A DNA stretch of 32,494 nt from Deltaproteobacteria bacterium (GCA_023954745.1 JAGSHC010000048.1:1-32494), one strand, 5' to 3'. Positions 14,991 through 23,953 are shown, counted from the stretch's first letter. Notes: generated by a model from the letters alone, not told the origin. Program-made: numbers and translations.

Positions 14991-15875
14991 TCAATGGAGC
15001 CAGGCGGACAGATCGCGGTCCAGAAACTCCGAGGTCCGGGCGATGTCATCGAGAAAGTACTGCTTGGTCAGCTCCCTGCGGGTGGCGGCGTCCAGCTCCA
15101 CCCGTGGGAACAGGGCGTCGCGGACCTGGCGCCGATAGGCAGGAGGAATGCGAGCTCCGAAGGCGATGAGGCCGCGCTGGAGCTTGCTCTCGATCTTGAT
15201 TCCCCGTGGGGCACCGCCGGCGTTCCATCGTCGGGAGCAGTCCGGGCTGAACGTCGCGTCGAGCCCGAGAAACGCGAACACGCGCTGGCAGGTGGCGACC
15301 CCGTCGGATGCGAGCTCGTCGGTGGTGAGCACGAGCATCTGGTCCCCGAACCGGGCCGCCCAGCGGCGGAGCTGTCCGGCGTACTGCGACTTGCGGACGT
15401 AGTGCCACATGGGGCCCCAGTTGGAGCCGATGCGTCCCGACTCCGCTCCGAGGGCCGAGCGGAAGTCCGAGATGGGCTCTCGGCCCTCCCGACGGGCGTG
15501 CAACCAATTGCTGAAGGCTCGCTCCGCTGGCTGCCGAAGGAGCACCACGATGCGGGCGTCGGGCACGAGCTCGTGGGCGCGTGTGGGTGCCCCGCGGGCG
15601 TAGAGGTAGGCCGTCGTGGACTCCCCGACGGCACAGGGCGCCCCGTCGGCTCGCATCTCCTCGCAGCCCTCGAAGATCTCCTCCCACTTCGCCAGGTCTC
15701 GAGCGACCACCGGCTCCCCTGCGGGACCTCCACAGTCCTGCTCGTCCGGCCACGACAGATACCCCGGCTCCTTCACCCGCGACATGAGGATGCGCGGGTG
15801 CTGTCCCAGGTAACGGTGCAGCGAGGTGGTCCCCGCTTTCTGGGCACCGATGATGAGGAGGTCGGGGCGGGGCAC
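14991..15875 (-). CDS. PAPS-dependent sulfotransferase family protein
   Basis: 294 aa. The 5'-phosphosulfate loop is IIGAQKAGTTSLHRYL at the N-terminus. The 3'-phosphate-binding motif is RIVVLLRQPAERAFSNWLHAR (about residues 125-145). A YAGQLRRWAARFGDQMLVLTTDEL segment is typical of the heparan-sulfate/carbohydrate sulfotransferase branch. The acceptor is unknown, possibly a polysaccharide or lipid. The start is GTG at 15875, which directly precedes the fold. TACAAG ends 7 nt upstream and no Shine-Dalgarno is evident. Confidence 0.92.
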   Translation of the reverse strand: MPRPDLLIIGAQKAGTTSLHRYLGQHPRILMSRVKEPGYLSWPDEQDCGGPAGEPVVARDLAKWEEIFEGCEEMRADGAPCAVGESTTAYLYARGAPTRAHELVPDARIVVLLRQPAERAFSNWLHARREGREPISDFRSALGAESGRIGSNWGPMWHYVRKSQYAGQLRRWAARFGDQMLVLTTDELASDGVATCQRVFAFLGLDATFSPDCSRRWNAGGAPRGIKIESKLQRGLIAFGARIPPAYRRQVRDALFPRVELDAATRRELTKQYFLDDIARTSEFLDRDLSAWLH

Positions 15876-15882
15876 GGGCGGA

Positions 15883-15888
15883 CTTGTA
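15883..15888 (-). promoter_or_regulatory. TACAAG, putative -10 of the sulfotransferase gene
   Basis: On the minus strand TACAAG ends 7 nt before the GTG start. It matches TATAAT at four of six positions and fits the spacing seen at other genes in the window. Confidence 0.35.
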
Positions 15889-16028
15889 GCAGGCGGCCCT
15901 TGCCCCTTCGCGGGTGGAGCAGCGGCTTCGCTACAGGCTGTTCAGGCGCAGACGCCGCGATGCCGCGGACGCGGGGTGGGACCACGCGGGCTCGGCGCCG
16001 CGACGGACGAGGGAGGCGCGGCTGAGCC

Positions 16029-16847
16029 CTAGGTGAAGGGCAGGAGCATCTTCCCGAGGATGAAGTCGGAGACGAGGATGCTGATGGAGAGGATCACCAC
16101 GGTGCGGGTGGTGGCCACGCCGACCCCCGCGGTGCCCCCCTTGGTCTGCATGCCCTCGTAGCACCCGACCATCCCGTAGATGAAGCCGAAGAACACGGCC
16201 TTCACGAGGCCATGGACGACCTCGGAGATGTCGGTGCTGCGCAGCACCTGGTCGAAGTAGTAGGAGGGGGTGAGCCCCTGCTCGGCGATGGCGACGAGCC
16301 CTCCGCCGGTGATGCCGACCACGTCGGCCATGAGAGCGAGCATGGGCATCGTGATGACGCAGGCGAGCACGCGGGGAAGGACCAGCTTGTGCACCGGACT
16401 CGCGCCCATGGCCCGGATGGCGTCGATCTGCTCGGTCACCTTCATGGAGCCGATCTCCGCGGTGATCCCGGCGCCCACGCGTCCTCCCACGAGCAACGCC
16501 GTCAGCACTGGTCCGAGCTCCATCACGAAGCCCACGGAGATCACGCTTCCCACGTAGTTGGAGGCGCCGAAGCGCGCGAGGCTCCAGCCGAACTGCAGGG
16601 CCATCACTGCGCCGGTGAAGAGCGCCGTGAGAAAACCGATGGAGATGGACTGCACGCCCAACTGAAGGATCTGGCGCAGCAGCTCGCGGAACGGGAAGGG
16701 CCGCAACGTGAACGCCAGCAGGGTCTCCCAGGTGAGCCGCGACATGGCGCCGAAGGTGCTCAGAAAGCTGAGCGTGCTCCCGCCGATCGCCGCGAGGGCG
16801 TCGGGGAAGGCCGAGAAGGTCGCCGAGGGCCCCTCCTCGTCCGTCAA
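16029..16847 (-). CDS. MlaE-type lipid ABC transporter permease
   Basis: About 272 aa integral membrane protein of the MlaE/YrbE/TGD1 family. Seen are LQLGVQSISIGFLTALFTGAVMALQ, ELGPVLTALLVGGRVGAGITAEIGSMKVTEQIDAIRAMG (the family's coupling-helix region), LVLPRVLACVITMPMLALMADVVG and a C-terminal GCYEGMQTKGGTAGVGVATTRTVV. Such permeases move phospholipids between membranes with an MlaF-like ATPase and an MCE (MlaD) protein. The best start is TTG at 16847, overlapping the lipoprotein stop (TTGA), because no ATG or GTG occurs before the conserved N-terminus. No mlaF or mlaD gene follows; the sulfotransferase is next after 153 bp. Confidence 0.88.
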   Translation of the reverse strand: MTDEEGPSATFSAFPDALAAIGGSTLSFLSTFGAMSRLTWETLLAFTLRPFPFRELLRQILQLGVQSISIGFLTALFTGAVMALQFGWSLARFGASNYVGSVISVGFVMELGPVLTALLVGGRVGAGITAEIGSMKVTEQIDAIRAMGASPVHKLVLPRVLACVITMPMLALMADVVGITGGGLVAIAEQGLTPSYYFDQVLRSTDISEVVHGLVKAVFFGFIYGMVGCYEGMQTKGGTAGVGVATTRTVVILSISILVSDFILGKMLLPFT

Positions 16848-17392
16848 CGGCCTTCTCGGATGGCGAGGCCAGCCACGACCGTCTCGTAGTCGGCCAGCTC
16901 GGCGTCGAAGCGCGCGACGTCCGCGGTGACGTACACGAGGTCGAAGATGCAGGGGCCCTTCTTGACGACGGTGCTCGCGAGCTTCACCGGGATTCCATCC
17001 AGCGAGGCGCTGAACACCCGGCGCAGGCCGGCACGCCCGGCGAGGTCGATCTCCTCCTGGGCGTCGGTCTGGAGGTCCTCGAAGCCGAAGGTGAGGTGGT
17101 TGATGAGCACGCTCAGTGGCACGTCGTAGTACTTCTTGCCACAGGTCGAGTCGCCGTAGATGGTCGCCGGGGCGCTGCGGTGGACCCAGGCGAAGTCCGC
17201 CGTCTGGGCGGAGTCTCGGGACCAATCCGAGCCGGGGGAGCCGGCCCGCCACGCCACCTCCTTGCCCTTGTCGTTCCCGTTGGGGATGCGCTGCACGGTC
17301 CAGCCGTCCGACGTCGTGCGGCCACTTCCCTGCGTGGTCGCGCAGCTGGCGAGCAGGATGAGGGACAGGAGCAGGACGACAGCGCGGTGCAT
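16844..17392 (-). CDS. Lipoprotein of unknown function coupled to the MlaE permease
   Basis: 182 aa. It has a lipoprotein signal with lipobox LLASC (Cys at about residue 17). The mature part includes WRAGSPGSDWSRDS, HRSAPATIYGDSTCGKKYYDVPLSVLINHLTFGFED and VVKKGPCIFDLVYVT, with two Cys that could pair. No family was recognised with certainty. The stop overlaps the start of the MlaE-type permease, which suggests a functional link such as a lipid-transport accessory at the inner face of the outer membrane (inference). The ATG at 17392 is chosen for the signal peptide; TACCCT ends 6 nt upstream. Confidence 0.78.
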   Translation of the reverse strand: MHRAVVLLLSLILLASCATTQGSGRTTSDGWTVQRIPNGNDKGKEVAWRAGSPGSDWSRDSAQTADFAWVHRSAPATIYGDSTCGKKYYDVPLSVLINHLTFGFEDLQTDAQEEIDLAGRAGLRRVFSASLDGIPVKLASTVVKKGPCIFDLVYVTADVARFDAELADYETVVAGLAIREGR

Positions 17393-17398
17393 GGAGCG

Positions 17399-17404
17399 AG
17401 GGTA
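17399..17404 (-). promoter_or_regulatory. TACCCT, putative -10 of a leaderless transcript
   Basis: On the minus strand the hexamer ends 6 nt before the lipoprotein ATG at 17392; no Shine-Dalgarno is present. It would separate the lipoprotein-permease pair from the upstream ABC ATPase. Confidence 0.4.
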
Positions 17405-17464
17405 CGCGATTCGCAGGGGGAGGGCCCTGGACGCCGTCATCTGCAGGCGACCACCAGGGAGCGC

Positions 17465-18241
17465 CTACTCCTGGGTGTGACGGTCTTCGCGCAGCACCTG
17501 AATGACCTCTCGGTCATCGGGGCTGCCGATGAGCTCCAGGAACACATCCTCGAGGTTCCCCCCACCGTGCGTGTGCAAGTCCTTCAGCTCGGCGACGGTG
17601 CCCATCGTGGCGACCTGTCCCTCGTTGATGATGGCCACGCGGTCGCAGATCGCCTCCGCGACCTCCAGCGTGTGAGTCGAGAGGAACACGGTGTTGCCTT
17701 CGTTTGCCATCTCTCGAAAGACCCGCTTGATGAGCTTCGCGCCCGCGGGGTCCAGTCCCACCATCGGCTCATCGACGACCAGGAGGCGAGGGCGGTGCAG
17801 CATCGCCGCCGCGAGGGTCAGCCGCTGCTTCATCCCGTGGGAGTACCCCTCGACGAGCTCGCCACCGAAGTTGCCCAGCCCAAAGAACGCCAGGAGCTCC
17901 GTTCCGCGGGAGCGCACATCGGCGTCGGTCATGCCGAACACACCGCCCACGAAGGCGAGGAACTCGTCGCCGGTCAGGCGCTCGTAGAGATAGGGACGGT
18001 CGGGGATGTAGCCAATGAGGCGCTTCGCGCCCACGGGGTCCACAGAGGTGTCGATGCCGCCGATGCGCACGGAGCCTGCGGTGGGCTTGAGGAGGCCAGC
18101 GACCATCTTGATGGTCGTGGTCTTGCCAGCACCGTTGGGGCCCAGGAAGCCGAAGACCTCGCCCTCCTTGACGTGCAGATCGATGCCGCGCACGGCTTCG
18201 AACCGGCCATAGCGCTTGCGAAGTCCTTCGATCCGAATCAC
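17465..18241 (-). CDS. ABC transporter ATP-binding protein (ABC-2/CcmA type)
   Basis: 258 aa. Walker A is GPNGAGKTTT; the signature is YSHGMKQRLTLAAAM, the variant typical of ABC-2 export ATPases; Walker B is LLVVDEPMVGLDP; the switch His is in FLSTHTLEVAE. The C-terminal ~25 residues (NLEDVFLELIGSPDDREVIQ) are the usual short regulatory tail. It starts at GTG 18241, preceded by GCAGGA and overlapping the transglutaminase stop by four bases. The ABC-2 permease expected next is absent: the following genes encode a lipoprotein and an MlaE-type permease after a 72 bp gap. Confidence 0.93.
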   Translation of the reverse strand: MIRIEGLRKRYGRFEAVRGIDLHVKEGEVFGFLGPNGAGKTTTIKMVAGLLKPTAGSVRIGGIDTSVDPVGAKRLIGYIPDRPYLYERLTGDEFLAFVGGVFGMTDADVRSRGTELLAFFGLGNFGGELVEGYSHGMKQRLTLAAAMLHRPRLLVVDEPMVGLDPAGAKLIKRVFREMANEGNTVFLSTHTLEVAEAICDRVAIINEGQVATMGTVAELKDLHTHGGGNLEDVFLELIGSPDDREVIQVLREDRHTQE

Positions 18242-19785
18242 TCCTGCACCTCCACGACAGACAGCCTCAGCCGTCCGATGACTCCCATGAGCTCCGTCTG
18301 CTTGTCCAACTCGCCCTCGACCAGCTTCACGTGCGTGGCGTCGGCGGGGGTCTGGCCGAACGTGGGGTCGACGGCGAACCACCGGTCCCCCAGCCAGACC
18401 TCGGGCCACGCGTGGTAGTAGAACGCGCCGTCGGCGAAGATGCTCTCGCTGTAGACGATGCCCGCGGCGAGACGTGTAGGCAGCCCCACGCTTCGGGCGA
18501 GGGCGGCAAACAGAGTCGTGTGTTCGTTGCAGTCCCCGCGCTTGCTCGCCAGGACCTCCGAAGCGGAAGGAACCCCCGCCACAGGGACCTTCTCCACGGT
18601 GCGATACACCCAGTTCTCGAGGACCTCCGTTGCTGCGACCGCCTGAAGTCGGTCCCCCAGAGCCTCGCCGGCGGCGCGCACCATCTTCGGGTCGTCTGCC
18701 TGGACGAAGGCCGTCGAGCGGAGCCACGGCTGCATCGCCCGGTCCTGGGACGGCAGCTGGAAGTCGGCGGCCCCTTCACTGCTGCTGCGCTCCAGCGTGA
18801 GTTGGGCGGTGGCGGGGTCCCAGTTGGCGCCATGGAAGCGCGTCAGCAGGTCGCTCACTGCCTGGGGGCCATCCACCTTCAGGACGAGCCGCGAGATGGT
18901 GCGACCGCCGCCGGGGAGTCGCTGGTCCAGCGGGATGGAGGAGAGCGCGATGAGATCGACGGCGTCGGCTTCGTCGGCCGGCCAACCCTTCTGGAGCGCG
19001 TCCTCCTGCGTCTCCCAGAGAACCCGCATGCCGAGGCCGCCCTCCTCCTCCTCCTCGCTGATTCGGGTGCCGTCGGGGGCGATGAGCACCGAGAGACGTT
19101 GGCCGCTGTTGTTCACCTCCACCCGGACGGCGTCCACCTCGACTCCGTCTGGCTGGGTCGCACGCTCGGTGCCCTGCACGGTGACCTCCGCTGCGGCGGA
19201 GCCCAGGGACATGGGGTTGAAGTAGGGGAGCGAGAAGCGGTCGCCGGCCTTGGGGCTCCGTTCGACCACGGCTCGGTACAGGGTCGCGGCCGTGGCGGGG
19301 ACTTCGTCCAGCTGCATCGTGGAGAGCTTGACTCCCGCCTGAAACAGCTCCAGCTCCATCCCCTTTCCGCCGGTGCTTCGGCCTTCGGCCCGCAGGGTGA
19401 CGGGGACGCCCTGCACCGTGGTGCGCACCTGCGACCGGAGCCGCTCCACGTGACCGGCGGGGGCGATGTGGACATCGTTGGCCAGGGTGACTTCGTTGGG
19501 GGCGCCCAGGAGCATCAGCTTGAGGCGCGTGCGCTCCTGGAGGATGAGACCGCCATCGTCGCGGGAGGCGGTGCGGTTGACGGAGTACCCAATCTTCTCC
19601 TCAGCGACGTAGAGCCCCGACCAGGTCTCGGAGACACCTTCGGAGCTGGCATCCAGAGAGAAGGCGAGGGGGGCGGTGGGCTGCCGGTACGAGTCGGTGA
19701 ACAACCAGCCCACGAAGAACAGACCGAGCACCACGAGGGCGACCTCGGCGAGGAACACAGGGTCTGCGGCTCCTCGTTCGCGCAT
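18238..19785 (-). CDS. Membrane-anchored periplasmic transglutaminase-like protein
   Basis: 515 aa. One N-terminal membrane segment (about residues 12-30, LAEVALVVLGLFFVGWLFT) precedes a long beta-rich region. The transglutaminase/protease-like core occupies about residues 395-490. The triad is visible as Cys in KRGDCNEHTTLFAALARSVGLPTRLAAGIVY, His in YYHAWPEVWLGDRWFAVDPTFGQ and Asp in the same segment. Such domains are cysteine peptidases or amidases in bacteria; the substrate is unknown. The ATG at 19785 has GAGGAG upstream. It is translationally coupled to the ABC ATPase gene, so the two may act in one envelope process. Confidence 0.9.
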   Translation of the reverse strand: MRERGAADPVFLAEVALVVLGLFFVGWLFTDSYRQPTAPLAFSLDASSEGVSETWSGLYVAEEKIGYSVNRTASRDDGGLILQERTRLKLMLLGAPNEVTLANDVHIAPAGHVERLRSQVRTTVQGVPVTLRAEGRSTGGKGMELELFQAGVKLSTMQLDEVPATAATLYRAVVERSPKAGDRFSLPYFNPMSLGSAAAEVTVQGTERATQPDGVEVDAVRVEVNNSGQRLSVLIAPDGTRISEEEEEGGLGMRVLWETQEDALQKGWPADEADAVDLIALSSIPLDQRLPGGGRTISRLVLKVDGPQAVSDLLTRFHGANWDPATAQLTLERSSSEGAADFQLPSQDRAMQPWLRSTAFVQADDPKMVRAAGEALGDRLQAVAATEVLENWVYRTVEKVPVAGVPSASEVLASKRGDCNEHTTLFAALARSVGLPTRLAAGIVYSESIFADGAFYYHAWPEVWLGDRWFAVDPTFGQTPADATHVKLVEGELDKQTELMGVIGRLRLSVVEVQE

Positions 19786-19841
19786 GGCTCCTCGGATGAT
19801 GGTCGTGGTCCCCCGTCTGTGAGGGTACCTGCGACGGAACG

Positions 19842-19870
19842 TTGTCGGGACCGCGCCGGTCGGCTAGACC
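19842..19870 (+). promoter_or_regulatory. Candidate promoter of the 19878 lipoprotein gene
   Basis: TTGTCG (19842-19847), a 17-base spacer and TAGACC (19865-19870), 7 nt before the ATG. The -35 and spacing are good; the -10 is weak. The spacing implies a leaderless or near-leaderless transcript. Confidence 0.4.
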
Positions 19871-19877
19871 CGCGTGC

Positions 19878-20492
19878 ATGAACCGTCCGACACCTGTGCT
19901 GCTCGCTTTCGTCCTCCTCTCCGCCAGCTTGGCGGGCTGTCCCTCCGCGGGGGACGACCTGTTGCCTTCGTGCACGGCGCCGGACGACCTCGCTCTCAAC
20001 ACGGTCTCCGCCCAGGTGGAGGGCGATGCGTGGATCGGAGCGACTGCGGGGTTCCAGATCGTCGCGGCGGGCCCGGCGATGCAGGTCTCCGCCACGGGGC
20101 AGGATGACGACGGCGACACCGTCAACGTGGTGCTCCGCCTTCTCCGCTCGTCGGTGCACTCCGTCGCCGAGGACGGGGAGACCGTCGAGGTCGATGAGGG
20201 CGTCGCCATCGAAGAGGCGCTCTCGGCGCAGGAGACGCCCTACGACTTCGTCCTCGGCGACGCGAACGACGAGGGCGCCAACGCCACGGTCACGACCAGC
20301 GGCCCGAGCATGAGCACGGGCGAGGGTGACGCTGAGGGGTTCTTGCGGTTCACCTCCGTGGGCGTGCCGGCCGATGCGGACGAGGGCGCGCCCGAGGAGG
20401 TCGTGGGTTGCTTCAACCTGACTGCGGTGTCCCAAGACGGGAGCAACACCGTCAGCATCACCGACGGTGCCTTTCGGCTCACGGAGCTGTAG
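19878..20492 (+). CDS. Small lipoprotein, unknown function
   Basis: 204 aa. It has a lipoprotein signal peptide with lipobox LAGC (Cys at about residue 21). The mature protein is acidic and probably beta-rich: DDLALNTVSAQVEGDAWIGATAGFQIVAAGPAMQVSATGQDDDGDTVNVVLRLL, then an acidic middle and VVGCFNLTAVSQDGSNTVSITDGAFRLTEL. This layout resembles DUF6252-like single-domain lipoproteins, but no assignment is certain. Two Cys in the mature part could form a disulfide. The ATG at 19878 is chosen for the signal peptide. It is divergent from the transglutaminase gene and converges on the hybrid kinase. Confidence 0.78.
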   Translation: MNRPTPVLLAFVLLSASLAGCPSAGDDLLPSCTAPDDLALNTVSAQVEGDAWIGATAGFQIVAAGPAMQVSATGQDDDGDTVNVVLRLLRSSVHSVAEDGETVEVDEGVAIEEALSAQETPYDFVLGDANDEGANATVTTSGPSMSTGEGDAEGFLRFTSVGVPADADEGAPEEVVGCFNLTAVSQDGSNTVSITDGAFRLTEL

Positions 20493-20525
20493 GCGCCGAG
20501 CGGCATCGCTGGATGGCGAAGGCGC

Positions 20526-22373
20526 TCAGCCGTCGTCGTCGCCGTCGAGGAGCTTGCGCACGACGCGCAGGAGCGTGTCGGGATCGAAGGGCTTCTGCAG
20601 GAGGGGAATCTCTCGGAACTCGGGCGAGTCCAGGGCCCCATGGCTGTATCCGCTCGCCAGGACGATGGGGGTCGTGTCTCCGCGGTCCCGAAGGACCCGG
20701 GCGACGTCGGCCCCGCCCATCTGCGGCATCACCACGTCCATCATGATGAGGTCGAACTCGGTCTTCGCGTCGAGCACCGCGAGGGCTTCGGCGCCGTTCG
20801 TGGTCGAGGTCACCACGTAGCCGGCGCGCTTGAGCACCCGTTCGATCACCGCGCGAACGAGCGGCTCGTCCTCGGAGAGCAGGATGCGTTCGCGTCCCTG
20901 TGGCACCCCACCCTCGGGGCGGCTGGGGATCGCAGAAGCCTGCCCGACGGTGGCCGGGAGGTAGACCTTGATCGTGGTGCCTCGCCCGGGCTCGGAATAG
21001 ACGTGCAGCATGCCCTCGTGCCGCTGCACGACCTCGTAGGCGATGGTCATCCCCAGCCCGGTCCCGTGGCCGGGCGCCTTGGTCGTGAAGAACGGTTCGA
21101 AGATGCGGTCCTGCAGCTCCGCCGGCATGCCGACTCCGGTGTCCGACACTTGGACCAACACGTAGCGTCCGGGGCGCGCCCAGGGGTGGGCGCGGGTGTA
21201 CTCGCCGTTCACGATGACCGCGTCCGTGGAGATGGTCAGCCGGCCTCCGGCCGCCATGGCGTCTCGCGCGTTGAGGCAGAGGTTCAGGAGCACCTGCTCC
21301 AGCTGGCTCCCGTCGGCGCGCACCTTGGGTAGCCGGCGCCCCGGGATGAAGTCGATCTCCACCGTCGCTGGAATCGTCCGTTTCAGCATCGTGAGAAGCT
21401 TCTCGATGAGACGGTTGAGGCTGAGTTCGGAGCGCTTGATCTCGCCGCGCCGGGACATGGCGAGCAGCTGCCTGGTCAGGTCGGCCGAGAGGTTGCCTGC
21501 GTGCACGACCGACTCGAGGAGCTCCCGTGCGGGGTGATTCTTCTCGAGCTCGTCCAGGGCCAGCTGGGTGTTCACCAGCACACTGGTGAGCAGGTTGTTG
21601 AAGTCGTGGGCCACCCCTCCCGCGAGTCGCCCGATGGCTTCCATCTTCTGGCTGCGGATGAGCTGGCGCTCCATGGAGCGCGCGGAGGTGACGTCGCGTC
21701 CCACGGCGATGAAGTGGTCGTGGTCCACGACCCGCACGAACGTGACCTCGAGGAGGAGTGGGTCGCCGTCCGCCGGGAGGGCCCGAAAGGTCACCTCGAC
21801 CTGCGGGACGTCTTGACCCATGGCGGTCGCCAGGGCCTCGAGATCCTCGGGGTGCACGAAGCCACTCTGGTGCTGGCCGGCCATCTCCTCTGTGGTGAAG
21901 CCCATGGCCTTGGTGAAGGACCGGTTGACCCGGAGGAAGTGCCCGTCGACGTCGAGCACGGCCATGAGGTTGTCGGTGCGGTGGAAGAACTCCTCGAGGT
22001 CGAAGAGCGCGGCCTTGCGGTCGGAGATGTCCGACGTGCTGATCACGAGTCCGAACTCCCCCTCGACCTCGACTCGGGCGACGCGGCTCTCGTGGTACCT
22101 GCGCTGGCCGTCGGGGCCCTCGAAGCCAGTTTCGTAGGTGCTCGGCTCGCCGGACGTAAGGACGCGGACCAGGTGCCCGTGCACGCGATCGCGGTGTTCG
22201 GGAGGCACGAAGTCGAGGGCAGCCGCGCCCAAGGTCGTCTTCCGGGTCAGGCCACCCACGAAGCGATTCACGTAGCGAACCCGGAGGTCCGCGTCGAGAA
22301 CGAGCACGTGGGTCGGGCTGTGGGTTGCCCCCAACGCCGCGAGCTCGCTGTCGCTCAGGCTCAACAGACTCAT
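20526..22373 (-). CDS. Hybrid sensor histidine kinase, PAS-PAS-HisKA-HATPase-REC
   Basis: 615 aa soluble kinase. Residues about 8-120 and 130-235 are PAS domains ([44 protein letters not shown]). The HisKA H-box is [19 protein letters not shown]. The ATPase has [10 protein letters not shown] (N-box), DTGVGM (G1) and GTGLGM (G2). A receiver domain fills the last ~120 residues, with DE, the phospho-acceptor in [12 protein letters not shown] and the Lys in PLLQKPF. There is no membrane segment, so it senses a cytosolic signal. No output regulator is adjacent. The ATG at 22373 is preferred to an upstream TTG because GGAG lies 9 nt before it. Confidence 0.94.
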   Translation of the reverse strand: MSLLSLSDSELAALGATHSPTHVLVLDADLRVRYVNRFVGGLTRKTTLGAAALDFVPPEHRDRVHGHLVRVLTSGEPSTYETGFEGPDGQRRYHESRVARVEVEGEFGLVISTSDISDRKAALFDLEEFFHRTDNLMAVLDVDGHFLRVNRSFTKAMGFTTEEMAGQHQSGFVHPEDLEALATAMGQDVPQVEVTFRALPADGDPLLLEVTFVRVVDHDHFIAVGRDVTSARSMERQLIRSQKMEAIGRLAGGVAHDFNNLLTSVLVNTQLALDELEKNHPARELLESVVHAGNLSADLTRQLLAMSRRGEIKRSELSLNRLIEKLLTMLKRTIPATVEIDFIPGRRLPKVRADGSQLEQVLLNLCLNARDAMAAGGRLTISTDAVIVNGEYTRAHPWARPGRYVLVQVSDTGVGMPAELQDRIFEPFFTTKAPGHGTGLGMTIAYEVVQRHEGMLHVYSEPGRGTTIKVYLPATVGQASAIPSRPEGGVPQGRERILLSEDEPLVRAVIERVLKRAGYVVTSTTNGAEALAVLDAKTEFDLIMMDVVMPQMGGADVARVLRDRGDTTPIVLASGYSHGALDSPEFREIPLLQKPFDPDTLLRVVRKLLDGDDDG

Positions 22374-22469
22374 CGACCGGGTCTCCAAACCTGCTCCCCA
22401 GCCATCAGGTGTGAGGAGGGCTCACTTCGAGGATGCAGAAGACAACAACTCTACGCGGGGCACGGCATC

Positions 22470-22493
22470 GGGACCTGGGTGGAGTAGGGTCCC
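22470..22493. repeat. Inverted repeat in the hybrid kinase / Spx-like intergenic region
   Basis: gggacc and ggtccc form a perfect 6 bp inverted repeat around 12 bases. It overlaps the TAGGGT (22485-22490) before the Spx-like gene. It is a possible operator; low confidence. Confidence 0.3.
22485..22490 (+). promoter_or_regulatory. TAGGGT, putative -10 of a leaderless transcript
   Basis: The hexamer ends 8 nt before the ATG at 22499; no Shine-Dalgarno is visible. Confidence 0.35.
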
Positions 22494-22498
22494 GCCCC

Positions 22499-22849
22499 AT
22501 GACTACCCTGTATTGGTACTCCGGTTGCTCCACGTGCAAGCGTGCGCGCAAGTTCCTCGCAGCTCACGACGTCGCTCCGACCGTGGTCGAACTCAAGACG
22601 GACCCGCCCGGGTCTGCGACCCTCGCAGACCTGCACCGCCGCTCCGGGCTCCCGCTGAAGAAGTTCTTCAACACCGCCGGTCAGAGCTACCGCAACGGCG
22701 GGTTCAAGGATCGGCTGTCCCTCATGAGCGAGCAGGAGCAGTACGACGCCCTCGCGGCCGACGGGATGCTGATCAAGCGCCCAATTCTGGACCTCGGTGC
22801 GGTGGTTCTCGTGGGGTTCAAGGACGCCGTCTGGTCTGAAGCCCTCTGA
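22499..22849 (+). CDS. ArsC/Spx/MgsR family thioredoxin-fold protein
   Basis: 116 aa single-domain protein. The N-terminal redox motif is YSGCSTCKRARKFL (CxxC), followed by LADLHRRSGLPLKKFFNTAGQSYRNGGFKDRLSLMS and a C-terminal KRPILDLGAVVLVGFKDAVW. The length and CxxC fit the Spx/MgsR/YffB branch rather than a classical CX5R arsenate reductase. It may be a thiol reductase or a redox-sensing RNA polymerase partner; the sequence does not decide. The ATG at 22499 directly precedes the first strand. It converges on the RarD-like gene with one base between the stops. Confidence 0.88.
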   Translation: MTTLYWYSGCSTCKRARKFLAAHDVAPTVVELKTDPPGSATLADLHRRSGLPLKKFFNTAGQSYRNGGFKDRLSLMSEQEQYDALAADGMLIKRPILDLGAVVLVGFKDAVWSEAL

Positions 22850-22850
22850 T

Positions 22851-23750
22851 TCAGGGCTCGGCCCGGCGCTGCCTGCGCGCCGTACGCAGCGCGTCCCAGC
22901 TGAACACCATCAGGGCGACCCACACGAACGCGAATCCTGCCCACCGGGTGGGGGGCATCTCCTCGCCCAGGAACGCCACGCCGCAGACGAACTGGATGCT
23001 CGGGGCCAGATACTGAAGGACGCCGAGCGTGGAGAGCGCCACCCGGTTGGCGGCCGCTCCGAAGAGCAGCAATGGGATGGCGGTGGCGACGCCGGCTCCG
23101 AGGAGCAGCAGATCGTGGGTCGCTCCAAGTCGAAGGAGGGTGTCCGTGCCCTCCAGTCGCAAGGAGACCAGGTAGGCGACCGCGAGGGGCGCGACGAACG
23201 CGGTCTCCACGAAGAGGGCGGGCACCGACGGGACCCCCGCTTTCTTCTTGAGTAGTCCGTAGAACGCGAAGGTCAGCGCCAGGGTGAAGGCGATCCATGG
23301 GACGCGGCCGTAGTCGACGGTCAGGATGAGCACCGCGACCGCGGCGAGCCCGATGGCGACGAGCTGCGGTCGCCGCATGCGTTCGCCGAGCAGCCACACT
23401 CCGAGGCCCACGTTGACCAGGGGGTTGATGAAGTACCCGAGCGAGGTCTCCACCACGTGCCCATTCTGGACTCCCCAGATGTAGGTGAGCCAGTTGAGTG
23501 TGACGAGGGCCGAGGCGCCAGCGAGAAGACCGAGACGCCGCCGGTCCAATCCGAGGAGCAGGGTCCAGCGGCGAGTGGCTGCCATCCAGACGAGCAGCAA
23601 GGCGAAGGTCCCCGCGATGCGATGTCCCAGGACCTCGGGGGCCGAAGCGGCCTTGAGCATGGCCCAGTAGAGGGGGAAGAAGCCCCAGAGCGCGTAGGCG
23701 CCGAGGGCGTACAGCGGGCCGGAGCGATCCTGGGGTGGAGGTGAGGACAC
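22851..23750 (-). CDS. rarD: RarD/EamA-family transporter
   Basis: About 299 aa with ten predicted membrane segments, arranged as two EamA repeats. LYALGAYALWGFFPLYWAMLKAASAPEVLGHRI, NWLTYIWGVQNGHVVETSLGYFINPLVNVGLGVWLLGERM and APSIQFVCGVAFLGEEM are RarD signatures. These are inner-membrane drug/metabolite carriers; substrates of RarD proteins are poorly known. The start is uncertain: GTG at 23750 places the first helix about 10 residues in, while a TTG at 23786 would add 12 residues. Neither has a Shine-Dalgarno. Confidence 0.9.
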   Translation of the reverse strand: MSSPPPQDRSGPLYALGAYALWGFFPLYWAMLKAASAPEVLGHRIAGTFALLLVWMAATRRWTLLLGLDRRRLGLLAGASALVTLNWLTYIWGVQNGHVVETSLGYFINPLVNVGLGVWLLGERMRRPQLVAIGLAAVAVLILTVDYGRVPWIAFTLALTFAFYGLLKKKAGVPSVPALFVETAFVAPLAVAYLVSLRLEGTDTLLRLGATHDLLLLGAGVATAIPLLLFGAAANRVALSTLGVLQYLAPSIQFVCGVAFLGEEMPPTRWAGFAFVWVALMVFSWDALRTARRQRRAEP

Positions 23751-23923
23751 CGGGGGGCAGACTGACCCGGGTCTCGCGGGAGTCAAGCACGGGGACTGCG
23801 CGCTTCGGACGCCTCGCGACCTATCCCGCGGGCGGCTGCGACGCCGAGCGGCTGCTCTCGCAGGCGGGCGCGCGGATGTTTGCTGACTCGACGGCTAGTT
23901 GTGCGCACCCTGCAGAAAGGCGC

Positions 23924-23953
23924 TTGCGCTTTCATTAAAGCGGGAAGTATAAG
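23924..23953 (+). promoter_or_regulatory. sigma70-type promoter of the tetR-lipase operon
   Basis: TTGCGC (23924-23929), an 18-base spacer and TATAAG (23948-23953). It is the clearest promoter in the window and lies in an AT-richer patch. The spacer contains a second perfect repeat, cgcttt-catt-aaagcg (23927-23942). Confidence 0.65.
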
